Positions 1 to 6,451 of a stretch of 11,375 bases of DNA are shown here, piece after piece (position 1 is the first letter of the stretch; every line of letters starts with the position of its first letter). The stretch is from an uncultured Erythrobacteraceae bacterium (GTDB lineage Bacteria; Pseudomonadota; Alphaproteobacteria; Sphingomonadales; Sphingomonadaceae): contig CATMNW010000047.1 in the NCBI GenBank assembly GCA_950071875.1, positions 1 to 11,375 on the forward strand, read 5' to 3'. The translations under genes were made by a program, and so were the position numbers. The notes below the pieces were generated by a model that saw only the letters and a list, made by a program, of their open reading frames with translations, was not told the DNA's origin and did no database searches.

Positions 1-73
1 GCGTTCCGGCGGGCAACTCTCGTTCCCGCCGCTGAATGCCGTTTGAACGGCGCGGGCGCCGCTCGACAAACGG
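1..73. other. Short stretch downstream of hflC, no supported gene
   Basis: This stretch follows the hflC stop on the minus strand and runs to the window edge. The minus strand has no ATG start with a ribosome-binding site, so a gene following hflC (a DegP/Do-type protease is common there in related bacteria) is not visible and would have to begin outside the window. A short inverted repeat, GCCGTT-TG-AACGGC, lies at 38-51. Its two-base spacer and the lack of a T-run make it a poor terminator candidate. Confidence 0.4.
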
Positions 74-907
74 TCAACGCCGCCCGCGGAACTGCCGCAG
101 GTATTCATTGTCCGGCGACAGGATGATGCTGCTTTCCGACTGGTTGTCCGGATTGGAGAAAGTCGAATTGTAGCTCTGCATGGCGCGGTAGAAGTCATAG
201 AATTCGGCGTCCTTGCCGAAGCTTTCGGCATAGATGCGCGCCGCTTCCGCGTCGGCTTCGGCACGAATGACCACGGCATCGCGGCTACCGCCTGCGCGGA
301 TCGTGCGGGCTTCACGCTCACGATCGGATTCCATCCGGCGGAAAGCGGATTGCAGCGGTGCTTCGGGAAGGTCGGTGCGCATGATCTTCACATCGACCAC
401 TTCGGCCCCGTACTGGCGCGCCTGGCGGTCGAGGTTGGCACGCACATTGGCAAGGGCATTGCCGCGTTCGGCCGTAAGCATCGCCTGGAATGTCCGGCGT
501 CCCAGTTCCTGACGCAGGACCGAGTTCAGGATCGGCTCCAGCGCATTGCGAACGCCGTCAGTCGTACCGGCACGTTCCACCATGCGGACAGGGTCCGTGA
601 TGCGGAACCGGGCATAGGCGTTGACCAACAAGCGTTGCTGGTCCGCCGAAAGAACTTCCTCGTCGTTCATTTCGAGGTCGAGCAAACGCTTTTCGATGCG
701 GCGCACCGAATCGATGAACGGAATACGCAGGTAGAGGCCCGCATTGGTATTGCCGTTCGGCGTATTGACCACACCCACCGGTTCACCGGTTCGGATAATG
801 ACTGCCTGTTCCTCTTCGGGAACGACGTAAGCGCTCATCATGAAGGCAATCAGCAGAACGCCAATCGCGATGACCGTGTTGCGATGGTCCTGTAAGAAGG
901 TACCCAT
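74..907 (-). CDS. hflC: HflC, SPFH-domain modulator of FtsH protease
   Basis: HflC is the second subunit of the HflKC membrane complex, which surrounds the FtsH AAA protease and modulates its turnover of membrane proteins. The 277-residue product has a short N-terminal segment and one membrane helix (about residues 11-29). A band-7/SPFH domain follows (about 30-190) with the typical GLYLRIPFIDSV stretch (57-68) and YGAEVVDVKIMRTDLP (167-181). A charged Glu/Arg/Ala-rich helical region (about 192-230) precedes a short tail. The topology predicts that most of the protein lies in the periplasm. The ATG is preceded by GGAGGG (positions 921-916) with an 8-base spacer, inside the end of hflK. Only one base separates the hflK stop from this start, so the two genes are almost certainly co-translated. 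The length is usual for the family and nothing is missing. Confidence 0.95.
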   Translation of the reverse strand: MGTFLQDHRNTVIAIGVLLIAFMMSAYVVPEEEQAVIIRTGEPVGVVNTPNGNTNAGLYLRIPFIDSVRRIEKRLLDLEMNDEEVLSADQQRLLVNAYARFRITDPVRMVERAGTTDGVRNALEPILNSVLRQELGRRTFQAMLTAERGNALANVRANLDRQARQYGAEVVDVKIMRTDLPEAPLQSAFRRMESDREREARTIRAGGSRDAVVIRAEADAEAARIYAESFGKDAEFYDFYRAMQSYNSTFSNPDNQSESSIILSPDNEYLRQFRGRR

Positions 908-908
908 G

Positions 909-2030
909 TTACTGGCCCTCCGGTGCGGTTACGGTTGTCGTGGGCTGCTGCGCACGGCGCCGGATTTCGGGCAGTGGCAGGTAGGGCGTTACATTGTCGG
1001 TTTCGACGATCGTCTTGTCGGTCTGGCTCAGTACACGTTCCATGGTTTCGTAATAGAGACGCTGGCGGGTAACCTGGGGCGCAAGGCGGTATTGTTCGTA
1101 CACCTTGTCGAACGCTTCGGCCTCACCTTCGGCCTGCGCCAGAACCTGCTGCGCATAGCCGCGCGCCTGGTTGCGGGCCGCATCGGCATTCTGTTCGGCG
1201 ACCTGCACGTCGCGGAAGGCATCGACGACCTGCGCGGGCGGGTCGGCCTTTTCGATTTCGACACCCAGAACGCGGATACCCGCGCCATATCCATCCAGTG
1301 TCCGCTGCATGCGTTCGCGCACGTCCTGCTCGATCGCAGCACGGCCTTGGCCCGAGAAGGTTTCATCCAGTTCGGTTTCGGCGACGGAAGCGCGCATGGC
1401 GGCTTCCGCGGCCTCGTTCACCGTTTCGATCGGGTCGACGACGCGAAACTTGTAATTCGCCAGGTCGCTGATGTTCCAGCGCACGATGTAAGACAGGTCG
1501 ACCAGGTTCTGGTCACCCGTCAGGATCAGTTTCGCCTGGTTGTTATTGCCCGGAATACGCACGCTGCGCACGCCTTCGACGTCTTCGACATCGACCGTTT
1601 CAATCGGGAAGGGCGCCGAGAAATTGAGGCCGGGTTCCATCTTGCGGGTATAATTGCCAAGCGTTTTGACAACGGCTTCCTGCTGCGGCCCGATGAGATG
1701 GAAACTCGTGGCCACCAGCCCGAGGCCGATGATCGCCACGACCGCAATCGGGAACCAGCTCTTGCCGCCCGGGCGCTGGGGGAAGCGGAAGTTCGGGCCG
1801 CCGGGACCACCCGGACCGCCGGTGCGTCGGGGACCCTCGGGGCCACGGCTTTTGAAGATGTCCTCGATATTCGGGGCGCGGCGGCCATCGTCGCTATTGC
1901 CGCCAGCGGGAGGGAGCCACGGATTGCGCGGACCCTTTGGCTTGTCGCCACCACCACTCGTGCCGCCTGGTTTATCGCCACCGTCATTGCCCCCGGAGCC
2001 TGAACCCCAAGGGCTTTTCTTGCCTGCCAT
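909..2030 (-). CDS. hflK: HflK, SPFH-domain modulator of FtsH protease
   Basis: HflK is the partner of HflC in the membrane complex that restrains FtsH. The 373-residue product starts with a cytoplasmic Gly/Pro-rich low-complexity region (about 8-90, including GGPGGPGGPN), typical of HflK. One membrane helix (about 93-113) and an SPFH domain (about 114-275) follow. Next comes a coiled, Ala/Glu-rich segment (about 276-335, containing LAQAEGEAEAFDKVYEQYR), then a Gln/Thr/Pro tail. I chose the ATG at 2030 because it gives the family N-terminus MAGKKSPWG. The frame stays open further upstream, but that extension is antisense to mrp and looks nothing like HflK. There is no strong Shine-Dalgarno; a weak GAGG lies about a dozen bases upstream. 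It is first in the hflK-hflC operon and divergent from mrp. Confidence 0.95.
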   Translation of the reverse strand: MAGKKSPWGSGSGGNDGGDKPGGTSGGGDKPKGPRNPWLPPAGGNSDDGRRAPNIEDIFKSRGPEGPRRTGGPGGPGGPNFRFPQRPGGKSWFPIAVVAIIGLGLVATSFHLIGPQQEAVVKTLGNYTRKMEPGLNFSAPFPIETVDVEDVEGVRSVRIPGNNNQAKLILTGDQNLVDLSYIVRWNISDLANYKFRVVDPIETVNEAAEAAMRASVAETELDETFSGQGRAAIEQDVRERMQRTLDGYGAGIRVLGVEIEKADPPAQVVDAFRDVQVAEQNADAARNQARGYAQQVLAQAEGEAEAFDKVYEQYRLAPQVTRQRLYYETMERVLSQTDKTIVETDNVTPYLPLPEIRRRAQQPTTTVTAPEGQ

Positions 2031-2148
2031 TGCGAGGGAGATCCTCTGTCCTAACCCGTCCAAAATTCTCATGACCATTGTTATAGGTGTGGTTCCGCGG
2101 AAAAACAGGGGTTGCCGCGCGCTTTTCAATGCTACAGCAGCCGCGGCC
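2031..2148. promoter_or_regulatory. Divergent promoter region between hflK and mrp
   Basis: This 118-base gap must carry the start signals for hflK (leftward) and mrp (rightward). On the minus strand a TATAAC hexamer (2085-2080) is a plausible -10 box for hflK; the -35 position 17 bases away (CTGTTT) is poor. A perfect 10-base palindrome, TTCCGCGGAA, lies at 2093-2102, inside that spacer. Such a short GC-rich palindrome can occur by chance. No convincing rightward promoter for mrp was found. Confidence 0.35.
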
Positions 2149-3111
2149 ATGAATTCGACCGATCCGAAATCGCTGTTTCCTGCCAGTATTGCCGAACGCG
2201 TTGCTACGCTGTCCCTTAAAGGTGGCCGCGCAATCGCGGTTGTCGATGCGGCCGGCATGGGTGAACAGGAGCGCGCCGAAATCGAGCGCGCGATAACCGA
2301 AATCCTGTCTCCCCGCGAAGACGTGAACGAGGTGCGCGTTGTGATGACCGCAGAACGCAAGCAGCGCCGGATCATCGCAGTCGGAAGTGGCAAGGGCGGG
2401 GTCGGCAAGTCGACCCTGACGGCGAATCTCGCCATCGCGTTCAAGCGGTCTGGCCGCAGGGTCGGTTTGGTCGATGCCGATATCTATGGGCCATCGCAGC
2501 CGGTCATCCTTGGCAATCAGGGTGTGAAGCCCGTTGCTCGGGACGAAAAACTGGTGCCCGTGGAAAGTGCGGCTGGCATTCCGGTGCTTTCGATGGGCCA
2601 TCTGGTTGAGCCGGGCCGCGCGCTCGCCTGGCGCGGACCGATGGCAGGTAATGCGCTGTCGCAACTGATCGATGCGCACTGGGACGATGTCGATACGCTG
2701 CTGGTCGACCTGCCGCCGGGTACGGGCGATGTCCAGCTGACCATGCTCCAGCGGTTCAAGCCGATGGGCGCGGTTCTCGTCTCGACTCCGCAGGATCTTG
2801 CATTGATCGATGCTGCTCGGGCCGGACAATTGTTCGATCAAGCGGGTGTTCCGGTCATCGGTCTGGTCGAAAACATGGCGGGCTATGCCTGTCCGCATTG
2901 CGGCGAAGTCTCCGATCCTTTCGGGAAAGGCGGCGTCGAAGAAGCGGCAGCCCGGCTGGAGTTGCCGTTCCTGGGCCGCATCCCGCTCGATCTCTCCATC
3001 CGCGAAGGCAGCGACAAAGGCAATCCGCCGGCGAGTGGGGACGATGCACTCGCCAAGCCTTTCAAGGACATTGCCGCCAAGGTCGACGCATGGATTGGCG
3101 CGCAAGGCTGA
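2149..3111 (+). CDS. mrp: Mrp/ApbC/NBP35-type Fe-S cluster carrier ATPase
   Basis: Mrp is a cytoplasmic P-loop ATPase that binds a [4Fe-4S] cluster between two subunits and passes it to target proteins. The product has 320 residues. The deviant Walker A motif GSGKGGVGKST is at 79-89, DADIYGPSQP at 109-118 and a Walker B-like LLVDLPPGTGD at 184-194. The cluster-binding CPHC is at 248-251. The first 75 residues are a reduced MIP18/DUF59-like region: the usual DPE-containing start is absent, although the predicted helix (about 39-54) and the strand EVRVVMTAER (61-70) remain. The ATG at 2149 is preferred over an in-frame ATG at 2071, which would start inside the divergent promoter region and add a sequence unlike Mrp. 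The chosen ATG has no clear Shine-Dalgarno, so the start is less certain than the rest. Its last 22 bases overlap the next gene. Confidence 0.93.
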   Translation: MNSTDPKSLFPASIAERVATLSLKGGRAIAVVDAAGMGEQERAEIERAITEILSPREDVNEVRVVMTAERKQRRIIAVGSGKGGVGKSTLTANLAIAFKRSGRRVGLVDADIYGPSQPVILGNQGVKPVARDEKLVPVESAAGIPVLSMGHLVEPGRALAWRGPMAGNALSQLIDAHWDDVDTLLVDLPPGTGDVQLTMLQRFKPMGAVLVSTPQDLALIDAARAGQLFDQAGVPVIGLVENMAGYACPHCGEVSDPFGKGGVEEAAARLELPFLGRIPLDLSIREGSDKGNPPASGDDALAKPFKDIAAKVDAWIGAQG

Positions 3112-5387
3112 ACGATCTTCCGGTGACGCGGCGCCAGCTGATTGCTGGCGCGGCAGTCGGTGGCGGCCTGGCGGTCGGTTGGTGGCTATGGCCGCGGCAT
3201 TATTCCAGCCCCCTCGCGCCTGGCCCCGACGAGCGCGACTTCGGCGGATGGATCACGATTGGAACGGACGGTGTTGTAACAGTAGCTGTCCCGCAGCTGG
3301 AAATGGGACAGGGAGTGACCACGGTCCTCGCGCAGGTCGCGGCGGTGGAACTGGGCGCAGACTGGCGACAGGTGGCAGTGGAACCGGCCCCCCCATCGGG
3401 CCTTTATGCGAATGTGCCGCTGGCCGCGAAATGGGCGTCGATTTGGTCGAACTTGCCAAGCATTGCCGACGATCCCGACAGCCGCCTGTCGGAAAATTTT
3501 GCTCGTTCCAACGCCTTCATCGCAACTGCGGACGGCACCTCGCTCTCTGCCTATGAACCTCCCTTGCGGGATGCCGCTGCCGCGGCACGCGCAATGCTGG
3601 CGATGGCTGCTGCCGAACGCTGGGGGATCGATTGGGAAGAATGCGAAGTCGAAAGAGGAATGGTCCGCTATGGCGACCAGAATTTCGGTTTCGGAACGCT
3701 GGTAACCGAGGCAGCAGCCTTCGAGCCTCCCAACCCTGCGCCCTTGCGCGTACAACCTGCGGCTGAGGATCCCAGCCCTGCCGAAGCCGAGCTTGCCCCG
3801 GCATTCCCGCGCCTGGATCTGCCTGCGAAGGTTGACGGCAGCTTCCTCTTCGCAGGCGATGTGCGTCTGCCGGGTCTGGTCTATGCGTCGATCCGCCACG
3901 GGCCGATCGGCAATCCAGACCTCGCGCGCTTCGACGCAGATGCCGCATCGAGCATGACCGGCCTCGTCGGTGTCGTTAAATCGAAGCGATACCTTGCAGC
4001 TGTGGCGACTAATTGGTGGACCGCGGAGCAAGCTCTCAAGCGTATGCGCCCGGTCTTCTCGGGCCCGGGCGCAATCCAGAGTGTTTCGGCAATCGAATTG
4101 CTCGAAGCGGCCCATGATAATGTGGCGCCCGAACGAACACTGGATATAGGCGATGCAGACGATCTGCTTGCGCGCCCCGATTATGCGCAAAGCTATTCGG
4201 TAGCTCCGGCTGTGCATGCAGCTATCGAAACCGCAAGTGCAACCGCGCGGTTCGACGGCGAAACACTCGAACTGTGGATTGCGGCCCAGGCTCCTGAACT
4301 CACTCGCCGCGCAGCCGCGAAGGCAATCGGCATTTCCCCGCAGGACGTGGTGCTATACCCGACCGCGAGCGGCGGCAGTTTCGATGCAAGGCTGGAGAAA
4401 CGCCACGCAATCGAAGTTGCGCAAATCGCCAAGGAGATAGGCCGTCCCGTCAACCTCACCTGGCCAAGGGTGCAGGAACTGCAAACCGTTCCTGTGCGGA
4501 CGCCGGTCAGCGCGCGACTGGAAGCGGCCTTCCTGCCCGCAACCGGCGGTCGTCTTGCGGCGTGGCGCAGTCGCCTTGCCCTGCCTGCAAGCGCGCGAGA
4601 GTTCGGTCAGCGACTGTTCGATAACAGGACTGTTCAGGCAGCGATCGAGAATGTTTCGGGGCAAGCCGATGCCATGGCCTGCGAAGGTGCAGTTCCGCCC
4701 TACGGGATAGAAAACGTCGCTGTCGATCACCTTCCCGTAACTTTGCCTTTTCCCACTGGGCGCCTGCGCGGCAATGCGCATGCCTACAATGCGTTTTTCA
4801 CCGAAAGCTTCATCGACGAGCTTGCCGAACGTGCGGGTCGCGACCCATTTCTCTATCGCATGGAGATGCTCGGCCAATCGCCGCGCCTGGCGAACATGCT
4901 GCGACGTGCCACACGTCTCGCGAATTGGGACGGGGGGAGACGCGGGACAGGGCAGGGCCTTGCCTTGGTTCGCATGGGAGACGCCGAGATGGGCGGCGGG
5001 ATTGCCTGCGTCGCACAGGCATCTCTTGGCGAAGGCGGCGTGCGGGTCACGCATCTTCACGCGGCAGTTGATATCGGTCGTGTCGTCAATCATGACATTG
5101 CGCGCCAGCAGATAGAAGGCGGATTGATCTTCGGGCTGTCGCTCGCGACAGGATCGAGCATTGCTTATGAAGATGGCAAGCCGGTGCCAAACCGCCTTGC
5201 CGGTCTGGCGCTGCCGACGATGGCCGATTGCCCGGAAATCGTGATCGAATTTCTGTCCAGTGACGCTCCTGCTTTCGATCCGGGCGAACTTGGCGTCGCT
5301 GTCGCGCCGCCAGCGATTGCTAACGCGCTTTATTCCGCGACCGGCGTGCGCTTCCGCCATCTGCCATTGCTTTCGGAGGGACTATGA
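3090..5387 (+). CDS. Tat-exported molybdopterin oxidoreductase, IorB-like large subunit
   Basis: The protein belongs to the xanthine dehydrogenase family molybdopterin-binding subunits and is closest in style to the beta subunit of isoquinoline 1-oxidoreductase and related membrane-side aldehyde dehydrogenases. These enzymes hydroxylate or oxidise small substrates, usually with a separate [2Fe-2S] subunit. The 765-residue product begins with a twin-arginine signal (TRRQLIAGAAVGGG, 13-26) and a hydrophobic stretch ending in WWLWP, so export or membrane attachment is likely. Family landmarks are LEMGQGVTTVLAQ (70-82), PAKVDGSFLFAGDVRLPGLVYA (roughly 245-266), GGSFDARLE (428-436), AYNAFFTESFIDELAERAG (565-583) and the C-terminal GELG (732-735) with the likely catalytic Glu733. 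Usual consensus forms are GGGFGRR and GEPG, so two motifs are altered. The ATG at 3090 overlaps the mrp end by 22 bases and has AAGG about 8 bases upstream. The stop overlaps the hemH start (ATGA). No [2Fe-2S] subunit gene is adjacent, and the substrate is unknown. Confidence 0.85.
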   Translation: MDWRARLNDLPVTRRQLIAGAAVGGGLAVGWWLWPRHYSSPLAPGPDERDFGGWITIGTDGVVTVAVPQLEMGQGVTTVLAQVAAVELGADWRQVAVEPAPPSGLYANVPLAAKWASIWSNLPSIADDPDSRLSENFARSNAFIATADGTSLSAYEPPLRDAAAAARAMLAMAAAERWGIDWEECEVERGMVRYGDQNFGFGTLVTEAAAFEPPNPAPLRVQPAAEDPSPAEAELAPAFPRLDLPAKVDGSFLFAGDVRLPGLVYASIRHGPIGNPDLARFDADAASSMTGLVGVVKSKRYLAAVATNWWTAEQALKRMRPVFSGPGAIQSVSAIELLEAAHDNVAPERTLDIGDADDLLARPDYAQSYSVAPAVHAAIETASATARFDGETLELWIAAQAPELTRRAAAKAIGISPQDVVLYPTASGGSFDARLEKRHAIEVAQIAKEIGRPVNLTWPRVQELQTVPVRTPVSARLEAAFLPATGGRLAAWRSRLALPASAREFGQRLFDNRTVQAAIENVSGQADAMACEGAVPPYGIENVAVDHLPVTLPFPTGRLRGNAHAYNAFFTESFIDELAERAGRDPFLYRMEMLGQSPRLANMLRRATRLANWDGGRRGTGQGLALVRMGDAEMGGGIACVAQASLGEGGVRVTHLHAAVDIGRVVNHDIARQQIEGGLIFGLSLATGSSIAYEDGKPVPNRLAGLALPTMADCPEIVIEFLSSDAPAFDPGELGVAVAPPAIANALYSATGVRFRHLPLLSEGL

Positions 5388-6412
5388 CCTGGCAACCGCA
5401 AAACCTGCCTGCCGACCACCCGCCTGTTAAATCCGGCGGGGTGGGCGTGCTCGTGGTAAATCTCGGCACCCCTGATGCGCCCGAACCGGGGCCGGTAAAA
5501 CGCTACTTGGCAGAATTTCTTTCGGACCGCCGCGTGGTCGAAATTCCGCCGATAGCCTGGCAACCGATCTTGCGGGGAATCATCCTCAATACGCGTCCTA
5601 AGAAGAGCGCACACGCATACAGCCAGGTCTGGACCGAGGAAGGTTCGCCGCTTGCTGTCATCACGCGGCAGCAGGCCGAGGCGATGCAGCAGCGGCTGGG
5701 TGCGAACGTGACGGTCGACTGGGCGATGCGTTACGGCACGCCGTCTATCCCCGAACGGCTGCAGGCGCTGATGGATGCCGGGTGCGAGCGCATTTTGCTG
5801 GCACCGCTTTACCCGCAATATAGTGGCGCGACGACCGCAACGGTGGTCGACAAGGCAGCGGACAAGCTGAAGGCGATGCGTTGGCAGGCGAGCCTCAGAA
5901 CCCTGCCGCCATACCACGACGATGCGGCCTATATCGACGCGCTGGCCAGCGATTTGTCGCGCCAGCTCGATGCGCTTCCTTTCGATCCGGAAGTGCTGCT
6001 GCTGAGCTTTCACGGCATGCCGCAGCGCACCCTCGATCTGGGGGATCCTTACCACTGCCACTGCCAGAAAACGTCTCGCCTGCTTCAGGAAAAACTGGAA
6101 CGACCGGGACTGCGGTTTCGCACCACATTCCAGTCTCGTTTCGGGCGTGCGAAGTGGCTGGAACCCGCGACGGACATCGTGCTGGAAGAAGAAGCGAAGA
6201 GCGGTACGAAGCGCCTTGCTATCGCGGCGCCGGGCTTTTCCGCCGATTGTCTCGAAACACTGGAAGAGCTCGCGATACAGGGGAAAGAGCAGTTCACCGA
6301 GGCCGGCGGCGAGCAGTTCGCAGTGCTTTCGTGCCTCAATACCAGCGATGCCGGGCTCGCCATGCTGGAGCATCTTTTGCGGCGCGAACTGTCAGGGTGG
6401 ATTAACGAATAG
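5384..6412 (+). CDS. hemH: Ferrochelatase
   Basis: Ferrochelatase inserts Fe2+ into protoporphyrin IX, the last step of protohaem synthesis, at the cytoplasmic face of the inner membrane. The 342-residue product has the expected length. Landmarks are VLVVNLGTPDAP (22-33), the porphyrin-side stretch LAPLYPQYSGAT (139-150), the metal-site LSFHGMP with His210 (207-213) and SADCLETLEE with Glu291 (286-295). A Cys/His cluster, DPYHCHC (221-227), is typical of one group of proteobacterial ferrochelatases. The start overlaps the stop of the upstream gene (ATGA at 5384-5387) and has GGAGG at 5375-5379, so translation is coupled. No separate promoter is visible. It is the last gene of the mrp unit. 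Production of haem here may matter for the P450 encoded next, but that link is inference. Confidence 0.96.
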   Translation: MTWQPQNLPADHPPVKSGGVGVLVVNLGTPDAPEPGPVKRYLAEFLSDRRVVEIPPIAWQPILRGIILNTRPKKSAHAYSQVWTEEGSPLAVITRQQAEAMQQRLGANVTVDWAMRYGTPSIPERLQALMDAGCERILLAPLYPQYSGATTATVVDKAADKLKAMRWQASLRTLPPYHDDAAYIDALASDLSRQLDALPFDPEVLLLSFHGMPQRTLDLGDPYHCHCQKTSRLLQEKLERPGLRFRTTFQSRFGRAKWLEPATDIVLEEEAKSGTKRLAIAAPGFSADCLETLEELAIQGKEQFTEAGGEQFAVLSCLNTSDAGLAMLEHLLRRELSGWINE

Positions 6413-6417
6413 AAATT

Positions 6418-6435
6418 ACTTACAATAAGGTAAGT
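6418..6435. promoter_or_regulatory. Inverted repeat, likely repressor operator of the P450 gene
   Basis: The sequence is ACTTAC-AATAAG-GTAAGT: two perfect 6-base half-sites with a 6-base spacer, in an AT-rich pocket of an otherwise GC-rich region. It ends 16 bases before the P450 ATG. A TACAAT hexamer at 6421-6426, one mismatch from the -10 consensus, lies inside it, so a protein bound here would block transcription. ACTTAC/GTAAGT half-sites resemble those of many TetR-family operators; this assignment is inference, and no regulator gene lies in the window. The -35 position (TGGATT at 6398-6403) is weak. Confidence 0.55.
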
Positions 6436-6439
6436 TGTC

Positions 6440-6444
6440 AGGAG
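6440..6444 (+). promoter_or_regulatory. Ribosome-binding site of the P450 gene
   Basis: AGGAG lies 7 bases before the ATG at 6452. It fixes the start, since the frame has no better-placed upstream start codon. It shows that the P450 is translated on its own and is not coupled to hemH. Confidence 0.7.
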
Positions 6445-6451
6445 CTACCTA

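Noticed and set aside
38..51. Inverted repeat GCCGTT-TG-AACGGC as a terminator after hflC
   Set aside because: The stem is short, the loop is too small and no T-run follows; it may be chance.
840..2003. A long open frame on the plus strand across hflK and hflC
   Set aside because: It is antisense to two well-recognised genes and spans the joint between them. Its open state follows from high GC at third positions.
2071..2148. Upstream ATG as the mrp start
   Set aside because: It adds a 26-residue stretch unlike any Mrp N-terminus and overlaps the presumed hflK promoter; the ATG at 2149 is more economical, though its ribosome-binding site is weak.
2898..3089. N-terminal extension of the IorB-like protein upstream of 3090
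   Set aside because: The extension lies inside mrp in another frame and would bury the twin-arginine signal about 60 residues from the N-terminus, where it could not act.
1984..3105. A 373-codon open frame antisense to mrp
   Set aside because: Mrp motifs (Walker A, CPHC) are clear on the plus strand, and the antisense product has no family features.
4353..6373. Two long open frames on the minus strand across the IorB-like gene and hemH
   Set aside because: Both are shadows of genes with clear active-site motifs and overlapping coupled starts on the plus strand.
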